Assembly (NCBI GenBank): GCA_026874595.1
Contig: CM049319.1
Span: 56,738,917-56,802,916 of the forward strand
Length of the DNA stretch: 64,000 nucleotides
Direction: 5' to 3'
DNA from: Sipunculus nudus
Taxonomy: Eukaryota; Annelida; Sipuncula; Golfingiida; Sipunculidae
In this document: piece after piece, positions 1-10,540 of the stretch
Numbering within the stretch: position 1 is the first letter of the stretch
Layout of the letters: each line of letters begins with the position of its first letter
Position numbers and translations under genes: made by a program
Notes under the pieces: model-generated
Database searches by the model: none
Told to the model about the DNA's origin: nothing
What the model saw: the letters and a program-made list of their open reading frames with translations, nothing else

Positions 1-78
1 ACAAATGTTTAGTTTGTTCCGGCCGGCAGTACAGGCCGTCCCCGGCGGTTACCCCCGACCGGCGCGGCTAAAACCCTG

Positions 79-153
<75 letters not shown>

Positions 154-410
154 ACACTGGTTTATAAAATGCCAGTTACAGGATGTTTTTCGTCACAAGC
201 AGCGCTCACATATATTCCCGAACAAGTGTTAAATAATAATTAACATGAGGGTTGCCGTACATCCTCTATTATCGCCCACCGCCGATTCTCAGGTGTCAGA
301 CGGTCTTCTCTCCTGCAATATTCTAATTTTTCATATTTTACATATAATAATTAACACACTGAGAAAAATAATTATTTTTTTCCTGTACGAATTCAAGTAG
401 ACATTACGGT
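1..410. other. left edge: GC-rich patch, TA microsatellite, unassigned sequence
   Basis: The first 75 bases are unusually rich in C, G and CpG for this window and look like part of a repeat cut by the window edge. A (TA)n microsatellite follows. From about 155 to 410 I see no open frame and no recognisable element. The stretch leads directly into the 180-bp tandem array. Confidence 0.4.
81..152. repeat. (TA)n microsatellite
   Basis: An almost pure TA dinucleotide run of about 70 bases, broken by two TG steps near its right end. Its length is likely polymorphic. Confidence 0.95.
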
Positions 411-1377
411 AGTCATTATCTGCCAACACACCAAAAATCAGGCCAATATCTGCAGGCATTGCGAAAAAAAGTCCGTTTATGTGTATTTGTCATGAAAATT
501 TATATTTTTCATGAAATTTTCTAAGTTTAGGAGCCTCAAACAGTCAAAAGTAGGTCAACCGGGACAAAACGCGAACTCCATCTGTAACTGGTCATTATCT
601 GCCCACACACTAAAAATCAGGCCAATATCTGCAGGCATTGCAAAAAAAAGTCCGTACATGTGTATTTGTCATGAACATTTATATTTTTCATGAAATTTTC
701 TAAGTTTAGGAGCTGTAAACGGTCAAAAGTAGGTCAACCGGGACGAAACACGAACTCAATCTGTAACTGGTCAATTTCTGCCCACACACCAAAAATCAGG
801 CCAATATCTGCAGGCATTGCGAAAAAAAGTCCGTTTATGTGTATTTGTCATGAAAATTTCTATTTTTCTTGAAATTTTCTATGTTCAAGAGCCGTAAAAC
901 GGTCAAAAGTAGGTCAACCGGGAGGAAACGCAAACTCGATCTGTAACTGGTCATTATCTGCCTACACACCAAAAATCAGGTCAATATCTGTAAACACTGC
1001 GAAAAAAAGGTCCGTACACGTGTGTTTGTCATGAAAATTTATATTTTTCATGAAATTTTCTATGTTCAAGAGCCGTAAAACGGTCAAAAGTAGGTCAACC
1101 GGGACGAAACGCAAACTCGATCTGTAACTGGTCAATATCTGCCTACACACCAAAAATCAGGCCAATATCTGCAGGCATTGCGAAAAAAGTCTGTACATGT
1201 GCGTTTGTCATGAAAATTTCTATTTTTCATGAAATTTTCTAAGTTTAGGAGCCGTAAAACGGTCAAAAGTAGGTCAACTGGGACGAAACGCGAACTCGAT
1301 CTGTAACTGGTCATTATCTGCCCACACACCAAAAATCAGGCCAATATCTGCAGGCATTGCGGAAAAAAGTCCGTACA
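411..1377. repeat. 180-bp tandem satellite, about 5.4 copies
   Basis: The block ccaaaaatcaggccaatatc recurs with small changes near 431, 610, 789, 969, 1150 and 1329, so the period is 179-181 bp. Each unit holds two short palindromes: tttcatgaaa, and ccgt-aaa-acgg. Copies differ by scattered substitutions and 1-base indels. Short open frames on both strands here simply follow the repeat and are not genes. The right end of the array runs into a terminal hairpin at 1424-1454, so the array may be the central tandem-repeat part of a non-autonomous Helentron-like element rather than a free satellite. Confidence 0.93.
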
Positions 1378-1389
1378 ACTGTTTGATTT

Positions 1390-1460
1390 TGGAATGACGG
1401 AATGACGGACATGGGTAAAACTATATGCCCCGGCCACTTTGTGGCGGGGGCATAAAAATA
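1390..1460 (+). mobile_element. Helentron-like element terminus (family a): GACGG tract and hairpin
   Basis: The sequence ggaatgacggaatgacgg is followed at 1424-1454 by a hairpin. Its arms are tatgccccggccac and gtggcgggggcata (one mismatch, loop ttt), and an A-run comes next. The plan (tetranucleotide tract, terminal hairpin, TAAAAA) matches the other element ends in this window. The element would extend left over the 180-bp array. The Helentron assignment rests on structure, not on a transposase. Confidence 0.55.
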
Positions 1461-1511
1461 TGTAAAACGTGTCCCTTGTTTTTACCGGCTGTAAGTGGAA
1501 CTCCTTCATAC

Positions 1512-1745
1512 CCCCTTGACTCATGCCTGACCACTCAGATGTCCACAAGATAGGATGCTGTGGTTCAAGCATTAATTGATATAATTAAAAGATCTAATTT
1601 AAGCCTGTTAATAATTTTAAAAGTAGAGAAGAAAATTTAAAACTTGGCAATTGTTTTGTATGTTGAACCCTTTTATATCCCTAGACAAATGCCTGACCAT
1701 TTTGATGTCCACAAGATACAAGGGGTGTTGTTGATCAAGCAGTGA
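1512..1745. repeat. degenerate direct duplication
   Basis: Two similar blocks (about 1510-1575 and 1676-1742) share atgcctgacca followed by gatgtccacaagata, about 170 bp apart. No coding potential is visible. Confidence 0.5.
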
Positions 1746-2830
1746 TGCTGGCCCCACCCAAGTACCATGAATGTGAGTAGGCTGAGACTAATGTTCTTGC
1801 ATACTCCATTGGCCAACTTAGCTGAAACAGAATATCATGTTAAATTAATTACAGGTGAAGTTTGGACCAAACAAAATAATTATCTCATTTACAGCAGCTT
1901 ATGACTAAAAATCTTGATAACAGTTTGAGGCAGTATCAACTGGGTTAATGCTTGTTTGTCATCAAACTAATTGTTCTAATCCATCATCATTCTCGTGATT
2001 TATTAATTCGTTAAGCAGCTTCTAGAGGTCCTTGCTGATTACACTATCTCAACCACCATGACTCATTAAACAAAAAGTAACACAGATAATGATAAAACCA
2101 GCAAAGCGTTTAATTAACACATTAATTGAATCAGTCATGATTAAACAAAAAAATCTTTGTTAATTACTGCTATGTAGAAAGGGCAGACCAAATTTTGGTT
2201 TCAAATTCTGATTATGCAAAATCAGTGAATCAATTTCATTCTTTCCAATCTGACAGAGTATTTAAATTAAATATTTAACCATAATTTGGTGACATATTAC
2301 AACAATAAACAAGAACAACTGATTTCCATGACTGAAAGTTGATGAGGTGTTGTACTATAAATTAGTGGTTACTTAGCCTGTGAAATGTGAGGGACCTTTG
2401 AATCAATCAGTTAATCGATTCCTTACCTTTAATTCAATTCTCAATTAAATTAATAATTAAGTAGTAAATTTCAGACTTTCTTTTAAATAAAAACAAAAAA
2501 ATCACCACAATGAATGTCAGTTTATTTTAGCAAGTGAAGGAACAATTATCCCCGCTTGCCCTCTGTGCCTTGCAAAACTCGTGCAGCAGATACAGACCAT
2601 CAGTGGCAATAATCATAGCATGGGTTATAACAATCCACCCATTGATTCCTGAGAAATAAGCTCCCAAGTTTTTTCTAACAATTAGCTCTGAAATGTTGAA
2701 AAATAAGTCAAGTCAGCCATTTTTTAACTTGACCGAAATTTTGATAATATACATCTGCTCTAAAAAAATGAAATACCTATGGTGAATCCTTTTAGAGATA
2801 TCCTGCTCACAAGGTAAAAGTTAACAGAGG
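1746..2830. other. gene-free AT-rich stretch
   Basis: AT-rich sequence with stops in all frames. I see no exon with plausible splice sites, no TIR element and no tandem array. Confidence 0.5.
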
Positions 2831-2837
2831 CTTGACG

Positions 2838-2898
2838 GACGGATGGCTTTGGTGATGACAATTTAGCCCTTCAGCCTCTAAGGCTGAGGGCTAAAAAC
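2838..2898 (+). mobile_element. Helentron-like element terminus (family b)
   Basis: The sequence gacggacggatgg is followed at 2862-2895 by the hairpin tttagcccttcagcc - tcta - ggctgagggctaaa (one bulged base), then an A-run. It has the same plan as the end at 1424 but an unrelated stem sequence. The left limit of the element is not visible. Confidence 0.5.
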
Positions 2899-3279
2899 CA
2901 TGTAACCTATCTGGTCGCTAGCTGTAAAATGCCCTTAGCAAAACTCTGGTTCATTTAAATTGCGACCAGATTTCCTTATCAAATGTTTTTGGATTATATT
3001 GGAGGGCTCCCTACATGTTGCAAACAAAACAAACAACTGGTGTTTGGAGGGATCAGCTTTTTTTGGCCTATTTTTATCAACTATTAAGGGATTACAGACA
3101 TTAGATATCAGAGAAGACCCATTTAATTGTAAACTGGGTACACTAGCCATATCATGCCTGATACCTCAGTTGAGAACTACAGACCATTCTGGCACAGCTG
3201 ATTGGAATATATAGGGGTCCTTAGGAAGATTTATTAGGATTGACCCAAGTCAGGGGTCCAACAATTTAAAGACTTTTTC

Positions 3280-3836
3280 AGGACCTAAAACAAAGATTCA
3301 TGATTAGGAACTGGATTAGTGACCTAGTAGGAGTTCTGGATTGGAGACCTAGTTAGGGTTCTGAAAAAGGGGGTTAGTACTAAAAGTAGGAGTTCTAGAT
3401 AAGGGACCTATTAGGAGTTTCCGACTTGGGACATATTTGGAGTTATAGATGAGAAACCGAGTAAAAGTTCTTGAAAAGGGACCTAATACTCCTGGAGTTC
3501 TGGATGAGTTACCAAGTAGTTCTGGAAAAGGGATCTAGGAGTTCTGCATTAGGGACCTAGTAGGAGTTCTGGTTAAGGGACACAGTAGGAGTTCTAGAAG
3601 AGGAACAATGTTGGAGTTCTGGATAAGGGACCTACTAGTTCTTGATAAGGGACCGAGTAGGAGTTCTGGATAAGAGACCTAATAGGAGTTCTGCCTTAGG
3701 GACCTAGTATGGGTTCTGGATAATTGACCTAGTAGAAGTTCTGGAGTAGGGACCTAGTATAAGTTCTTGATTTGGGACCTAGCAGGAATTCTGTAGTAGG
3801 GACCTAGTAGTTCTTAATTTTGAACCAAGTAGGAGA
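3280..3836. repeat. degenerate minisatellite, about 23-26 bp unit
   Basis: Roughly twenty diverged copies of a unit close to gggacctagtaggagttctg, with unit length varying by deletion of internal words. No frame stays open through it, unlike the 24-bp array at 12.8 kb. Confidence 0.9.
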
Positions 3837-5299
3837 CAGCCACACATGGTACATGTGCATACATAATATACATAGAAGGATGTATACCATATAACATAAA
3901 GTACCTTAAAATACAGGTGAGTAAGAAGTACCCTACAACCCACGAGGAAGTCAAGTCCATCTCATCTGAAGCTCCTTCACATGATTCATGGCCAACAGGT
4001 CATCACTTCAAAATAAATAAATTTGGGAAGGCCTCCAAGCATCTGTTATTTCTTTTTTTTACTGTCAGCTTCATCTTTCCTGCTACAAAATACACAGGAA
4101 AATGAATCCTTCAGAGGGAAAGTAAACTGTATCCAGGTGAGAGCTAATTAACCCCAGGTGAGGCTGGATGTCGGAAGCCAAAGCATGTGCTGCAACAGCA
4201 TAACAGCGCTGTCCGGGGAGAATACCTCGCTGGAATTATTGTTGTGATACAGCCAACAAATCACAACAAACACTGTCAACATTAGGCCTCTCAGGAGGGC
4301 TATGATTAAAAACACTTGCAGCATACTACTGTTTATTACTTGGCACACACTTAGAACTGAGAAGGCAAACTGTCCTGTGAGAAATGTTGAATACTAGCAT
4401 AGTTTGATGGGACATCAGCGTCAAACCATCAGACTCAAAATTACAACTCCTGTCTTTTATTTCTTCTAAAATGGCCTTTTAATTTTTCTTTTCAAGTTTC
4501 ATTTTGCTGTAGGAGTGGACTGGGAATTCAAACATAATCAGAACTTCCACTACCACCCAGACTTTGAATTCATCAACTTTAGCTGGGCTTTTAAAACCAT
4601 GATAGCAAACCCTACACTAGGGCTGTCAATTTGCAAATAAAAGTATTTTTTTCTCTCTCTCTTTGTTTTCTCTCTCTCTCTCTCTCTCTCTCTCAATCAC
4701 TCTTTAATAAAATCTCTTAAAACCCTCTCTCCAAATCTCATTCTATAAATCAAATACTTGGGCTCTTTCTAATGTGTTAAAAAAACTGCTATTATCCACA
4801 AACTAAGTCAGGGTGTATAGGGTGTTTTGTCACAAATGTTTCACCATTCATGGCATTAATGATGCTCATTGTTGGAAATACATACTTAATATCACACTTT
4901 ATTTAAAGACATACAAAGAGACTCAAATTATGAACCTACCTTAAAACATAAAGGGCTTCTTGCCTGTCCACCCAACAATTTTACTCGTTTTTTTTGTATG
5001 GTAAAAACTGCCTCTTCTTACTTTATATATTAAATCAAATGTTAACATATGTCTTTCAAAATTTAAGACATATGTTTATCAACATAAAATGCATAATTCC
5101 TTTAAATGATAACATAAATAATCCTTCACAACATCCAAGACCCCCCCCCCCCCTCCCCATTTATAACAATATACAATATGATTTCATCTTGCAGAATTCA
5201 TTCAGTGAAGGTGAAAAATTGCCATGGGTTACTTGTGCGCTGACATTCATTGAGATGGCAAATAATAAAGAATAATGAGAGGACTGCAAATGTTGCACA
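3837..5299. other. gene-free stretch with CT microsatellite and poly-C tract
   Basis: Holds a CT microsatellite at 4651-4694, interrupted by a TTTGTTTT step, and a C13 tract at 5141-5153. The rest is AT-rich. A - strand hydrophobic frame at 4148-4348 was considered and not accepted as an exon. Confidence 0.6.
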
Positions 5300-5781
5300 A
5301 TATGTCCATCACGTCTTGTGACCTCTGACCACATTAAATATGTGTGAGTTTTGTCAAGATTTGAATTCAGGTGTGAAACCTTACTGATAAATATTTATAA
5401 TGAGTTTCATCGAGGTCCACTGATTTTTTGTTACCAGAAATCATAACGAAGCCAGCAAAGTCTTGTGACCTTGGACCTCATGAAATATGCATGGATTTTC
5501 CTGGAAATAAAACTTAGGTGAGATATTATATTTTTTTTAATATTTCTGGCAACACCACAAAGTAGCCTGGTGACCTCTGACCTCATTAAATATGAGTGGA
5601 TTTTTGCCTATAATTGAACTCCTGTGAAATAATCTACTGGGAGTGTAGCTGTGGTAAGTTTCGTCCAAAATCCATCAAAGCATAGGTAATTTATCAAGGC
5701 AACAACAAAAGTAAATGGACAGATGGACAGACTTTGGGTATACTCGTACCATAATGTCCTGTCATAGATAGGCATAAAAAA
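5300..5781 (+). mobile_element. Helentron-like repeat (family c) with internal repeats
   Basis: Three degenerate units carry the core gtgacctctgacctcatt followed by aaatatg, near 5326, 5463 and 5564. They are followed by ggacagatggacag and, at 5754-5774, a weak hairpin (atgtcctgtc/ataggcat) that ends in seven A bases. The order of parts matches families a and b. A related copy in opposite orientation lies at about 34,080-34,360 in a PRMT1 intron. Confidence 0.5.
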
Positions 5782-7328
5782 ATAAACAAAAGAGCACCTC
5801 TAATGTTACAGATACATGCATACGTCTACATGAATGAAAGTGGGAAGTCTTGCATTACACATGATGTGTATTTATATATCATACATAAGTAAAAACAAAG
5901 GCGTCATCATGTGTTAGTGATATACACACATCTGCGGGAGTATGAATGGTGCCTCTGAAGGCTCAGTGACAAAGGAAGTATTTTTACACACATATGTTTG
6001 TATATATTCTGTTGCTGTTTTGTTGCCTGTAGCATCATCACCTGTCACAGCTAATTAGCGGTTCTTATTACACAAGCTTTGTTAGGTGAACTGCATGTCT
6101 GTTGGAGATCCCCCTGGTTTAACTACATATAGCAGATTGATGTACAGAGCTTACAGCTCATTCATTTCTCCCAGCATCAGCAACATCTGCCTGAGGTAAA
6201 CTGTACTCAAGATGAATTAAGCCTGTGGAGCATAAACCAAGGCTAACTTAAACACAGCAAATGCAAAACGGTTTCAAACCATTTCAATAGGCATTCAATG
6301 TGGCGCAGCTTACAAATGTGTATTGAATCTGTTTCACCAATTTGTTTTCAATCTATATTTCAATGTGGACTGAAACTATTTTCAATGCAGAAAACAACTT
6401 TCACACAGCAATAAAATGTGAATCAAATCAGTTTTGGCCAAACTGAGTATAACCCTCCTTTCGCATCACTTAATTGAGCTACCACATCATCTAGCTGCTT
6501 TCACATGGCAATAATTATTAATCAAATCTGTTTTGGCCAAATCGAGCAAAACCCTTTTATGACATCACTAAATTGAACTATCACGTCACCGACCATTAAG
6601 TGATGTCACACACAGGTTCTCTTGTTTCATACGACTTACTGTTTCAGAGGCATGATGCCACAAGCACTTGACACCTGGCCTAAGGTCCAAACTTTTTTTA
6701 TTTATTTCCCATGTGGAAGCACCATACAAGTTTCTGCTACTCTGATATATTATATATTATATATTATATATTATATATTATATCAATCACAAAAGTATTT
6801 TTAACTGAACTAAAGTCTACATCTTTGCTTTGATCATTAAATGCACAGATAAACAAAATATAAAGGACAAGGCATAAAATACAAATCTGTGTCAACCAAT
6901 AATGATGAAGAAGGACGCAGTATGCCTCCCCCAAATAAGATGTCTCACTAACTACTTTTTTAATTCTTACAATATAATATATCATATGATGATTCTGGAG
7001 CTGAATAAAGACTTTAATCATCATGCAAAATAAATTGTTATCATAATATATAAATATGAATCAAATATATGTATTGAACTGTGCATGTCTTAAAGGTGTG
7101 ATAACATTACATAAATTTGTATCATAATAACAAGACATGTCCCTTGTGTCATTGTGCTTTTGTCAATTGAAAAAATTAACAATAATTTTCCCAAACATAC
7201 TTAAAAGAAAACAACAGACAGGAAAACTGAGGAAGGCTTGGGCATTTGTCCTTTTTTCTTCATGGACAGGTCCAGAGTCTGTAGTGACACTGCAAACTGA
7301 ATGAGGATAAACATGACTGTATGAGAAG
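5782..7328. other. gene-free stretch; short tandem duplication and TATAT tract
   Basis: AT-rich, no supportable exon. It includes a two-copy repeat at 6400-6593 and a TATAT tract at about 6749-6783. Confidence 0.5.
6400..6593. repeat. two-copy tandem repeat, about 97 bp unit
   Basis: Two adjacent blocks share tttcaca-ggcaata, aatcaaatc-gttttggccaaa, and a cat-cact-aattgaact tail. They are moderately diverged. Confidence 0.75.
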
Positions 7329-7780
7329 TAGGGTTTGGACAATAACCATTATCTTGGATTATCACGATATCTGAAAGCTACAATAATTGTATTGTTCACT
7401 TCCCTGTTATTGTGATATCATGAAATGCTTTTTTGTCCACAGGTTTGGAACACACATATGCCCTTTTAGGGTTAATACCAAAAGATTATGACATCATAAG
7501 GGTTTTTCTGTTTTCAGAAAATCATATATTTTCAAAGATAACATTTATTTTAACATCGGTATGTTCAAAATGATGGTGGACAAACTGACAGAATCACATT
7601 CTCTGAAAACTGGCATATTGCCTGCTTTTAAGTTGTCGGACATGATAAATAGCACTGATATTTGTGATATTGTGATAAATCACAGAGTACTCTTACCAGA
7701 TACTTATATTATGATACCATGATATGTCACGATAAATTCTCATTATCATGATATAGAAATGTGATATCATCCCAATGCTA
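7329..7780. mobile_element. hAT-like non-autonomous element (MITE)
   Basis: A 452-bp block is flanked by near-identical 8-bp direct repeats, atgagaag at 7321-7328 and atgaaaag at 7781-7788. Its ends form imperfect inverted repeats: tagggtttggacaata on the left, and tagcattgggatgata as the reverse complement of the right end. The inside is rich in gatatc/atcatgata words. An 8-bp target duplication with TA-starting ends points to the hAT superfamily. No transposase frame is present. Confidence 0.7.
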
Positions 7781-7984
7781 ATGAAAAGATTGAAAAATTG
7801 TTATTAACTCTTCTGAATTTTGGGTTTTTTTAAGGTCTAATCATCGTCAAAAATCATGAAAATTACATTTTTCTGAAAAACATCTGGTTTTATAGATGTT
7901 TGCTATATCTATCTTTTCACGAATACACGTTCCTGGGGTTTTATTGTATCAATTAGAAAAATAAGTATTTTAATTCAGATGTCA

Positions 7985-8960
7985 ACCCACGTGGGGTGCA
8001 AACAGGAGCAACTGTCAGCTCGGCCAGAGTTAGCAGCGTGCAAGTTGCTTATTGGTTAACCATGCGCTTGCGGTATTAGGCAAATGGTTGATTGACAGGC
8101 GTGGGAAAGCCGCGGTCAGTCAGCCGGGAAAGAGCTTATCCTTATTACCGGCACTTACTAATTGGCACTAATTAACACAAACACGTCCCCCCTATACGCC
8201 TAACCCAGAAATAAACTGTACATCGTACTCCTCCAGTCGCCGAATTATGTCTATGTCACTACCCTAAAATATGTTAGTGTCACCCAATAATGGTCCTGGC
8301 ACCAAGAATATACCCAGAAATATGTATTTACTGATTGTTATTTCTGTAATATTAACCCTGTTATGCACTATAACATTTTCTCCCAGGGTCCATCATTACA
8401 TCGCCAAAACCATTACCGAATACATCGTTCCTTCTTCTATAATATACACTATCTTCAAACTGAACATCATGGGTCTAAGAAAATAAGAGTAGAATGAGCG
8501 AAGATAAAATTCGCTATTTGAACGAGAGACAGTCACATACTGCTGATCACAAGGTTCCTGTGTCGTTAGTGGAGGATGTAGATAAACGTTGCACGAATGA
8601 ATTTTGTGAGAGGAACGTGGCACCAAGTTACACCACCACGTCGCCTGCTAACAAATTTTGCGAAGTGAACCGCACCGGAGTCTTAGCTATGAGAGCGATC
8701 GGTAAAGTATGAGCGGCCGCAGCACGATTTAGTGCGTATATGACTGGTGTAAATAAATCTAATGAGAGAGAGAAATATGTGTTGCTGCTAGCTATGTAGT
8801 GTCTCATATATAATTGTGAGAGAGAGAGACAAGCTGTTAATTGGATTAGGGTATATGGTGGTCTGAATGAGAGTAAACAGAGTAATCGTTCTGATCAGTC
8901 ACTTCACACCTGACGCGTGCCCCGGCGCGTTAGCCCATGACCTGATTACCGATAACCGAC
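7985..8960. promoter_or_regulatory. CpG-rich patch, possible promoter/first-exon region
   Basis: CpG dinucleotides are far denser here than in the flanking kilobases (for example gcggccgcagcacg near 8713 and gacgcgtgccccggcgcg near 8912). There is an inverted-CCAAT-like attggttaac near 8051. In molluscs, where methylated gene bodies lose CpG, such patches often mark unmethylated promoters or first exons. No TATA box or initiator is evident. It could equally be a transposon that kept its CpGs. Confidence 0.35.
8494..8701 (+). CDS. candidate first coding exon, unknown protein
   Basis: An ATG with A at -3 opens 69 codons that run to a plausible splice donor, gcgatcg|gtaaag. Without splicing the frame stops 9-11 bases later. 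It lies in the middle of the CpG-rich patch. The predicted peptide is hydrophilic with three cysteines (KRCTNEFCE, later NKFCEV) and resembles no family I know. A preceding short frame (8271-8486) with a hydrophobic segment ends 7 bases upstream and would be an upstream ORF in the same transcript. No acceptor-side exon was found to join it to. Chance openness is a real alternative. Confidence 0.22.
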
Positions 8961-10386
8961 CCCTTGGACCAGTAAGCTCCGCCTACTTTAGTTTGATAGT
9001 TCTCCAGTTGTCATGATGCCTAATAAAATCCTTTTTTTAACATTGATAAACCATTAAATTTTATAATTTATATATTGAAACCGATTCTCAACGGAACATT
9101 TAGTGAAAAAATACAACTGTCACTTGCGCTTATATCCCTGTTTTCCACTCAAAACGAAATTTCTCTTCCCAAACAGTTTTTGGCCGTTTTCTCAAAACAG
9201 TATTTCAGGAGACTGTACGGTCTTCAGAGCGATATTTCTCAAAAACCATCGAATATAGAGTCTTCAAATTTTGCAAATAGGTAAATCAACAAGTATTCTA
9301 AAATGCGTTTATCTTTTTCCTATATCGTTTATAGTGTAGTAGAAATACGTTATTTAAACAAAATAAGTATTGTTAACATCATACATTTTTTTTAAATTTA
9401 AAATTCATAATGAAAAAAAGATAATAAATATATAAAAAAAAAAAACGCCTGGAGATATCTGTATGTAGTTTCAAATGATACTATTTCCACATACATACCC
9501 TATGCCAATTTTGAGATATATCCAATTAAAAAAAAAATAATTTTAAATCATTTCAAGTTTTAAATTTTCAAAGTGGAAACTGTTACACTTTTTAAATATA
9601 TCTCATCTGATAGAGAATATTCTAAGGATTCTAAATATATATACATCACTGTGTCTAAAATTATTATTAATATGAATTCTAAAGCTAAATTAAACCAAGG
9701 TTGTTTGACGATGATTAGACCTTAAGGTAAGATACTTACAGGTTAGGAATAATCAGAAACATAAGATCTGAGCCACTGATATCCAGATTGCACCACTTTA
9801 GAGTCTCTGGATTTCAAAAACTATTCACATAGAACAAACAAGTCTAGTGTCTTTTATGGTGGAGGTATGAGATGAGAAAATAATGAAATTTTTGGCAAAA
9901 CAGCAAAGTGAACGTTAAGATTGTTTACTCAATGACCTCTTCTTTTTTTATCATACCACAGTCTTTATGGCATCCCTTCAGAAGATTACGTTAATCTTGT
10001 TGAGTGATGTTTGAGTATTTACAGGATCCATCAGAACCATTTCTTCAATACAACAGACATTCCAACATAAGGTGTGAACCATTCTCTTAAAGATCTAAAC
10101 CATGATCAAGGCTAGGATTGACCAGTCACAAAAAAAATATCAAGAGGTTTCTACTATTTTGTTTTCATTTTTCTGCATTTATTACATGATTTATTTATCA
10201 CCCCTTTTAGTTACATAATATTCTAGTACTGCCTTAGGAGCAACAGGTCTTGAGATGCACTGCCTTGAAAAATGTATAGCAAGCGTACCCCAAGAGTGCA
10301 TAACAGTAATAATACACCCGTTGTGTCTTGAGCCCTCTGTCCTCTTTAAATATGCATGTGTTTTGCATATCTAGAACAAAACTTAC
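8961..10386. other. gene-free AT-rich stretch (would be intron 1 of the left tetraspanin)
   Basis: Very AT-rich, with A and T runs near 9390-9450 and 9530. No exon, TIR or array is seen. If the exon at 10,387 is real, this stretch belongs to its first intron on the - strand. Confidence 0.5.
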
Positions 10387-10485
10387 CCAGAATATCAAGT
10401 TGAATATGTAGATGACGTATTTAAGGAAGAAAACTCCACAGCAGCCATCATCCTTCCCTCGCTCTCGGATTCCTTCCTTCACCAT
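10387..10485 (-). CDS. tetraspanin, first coding exon only (gene continues to lower coordinates)
   Basis: An ATG at 10,485 starts 33 codons ending at a strong donor (ttctgg|gtaagt) in phase 0. The peptide has a charged cytoplasmic N-terminus (MVKEGIRERGKDD), a juxtamembrane GCCG, and then LKYVIYIFNLIFW. This matches the start of tetraspanin TM1 (CD151-type CGTVCLKYLLF followed by Asn), and tetraspanin genes often have an intron exactly here. It cannot be exon 1 of the tetraspanin at 51.6-62.7 kb: both are on the - strand and this exon lies downstream of that gene's stop codon. So it should begin a second tetraspanin whose remaining exons were not found between 1 and 10.3 kb and are probably off the window. 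A misplaced contig piece is the alternative. Confidence 0.75.
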
Positions 10486-10540
10486 GGCAACACTAAGGTC
10501 TCCGCACTTGAATTAACAGCTCAACACTTTTGGACTCTCT
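10486..10540 (-). other. 5' UTR part of tetraspanin first coding exon
   Basis: Upstream of the ATG on the - strand, a pyrimidine-rich acceptor (cttgtcttcag) ends at 10,541. This suggests that the coding exon carries about 55 nt of leader and that a non-coding exon lies further upstream (higher coordinates), which I cannot locate. Confidence 0.4.

Noticed and set aside
511-872. Paired 60-codon frames (MKFSKFRSLKQSK… / MKFSKFRSCKRSK…)
   Set aside because: They are successive units of the 180-bp satellite, not duplicated genes.
4148-4348. - strand frame with a strong hydrophobic segment (MLQVFLIIALLRGLMLTVFV), considered as a membrane-protein exon or the next tetraspanin exon
   Set aside because: It lacks the TM1/TM2 tetraspanin signatures, has no convincing acceptor in frame, and no partner exons were found.
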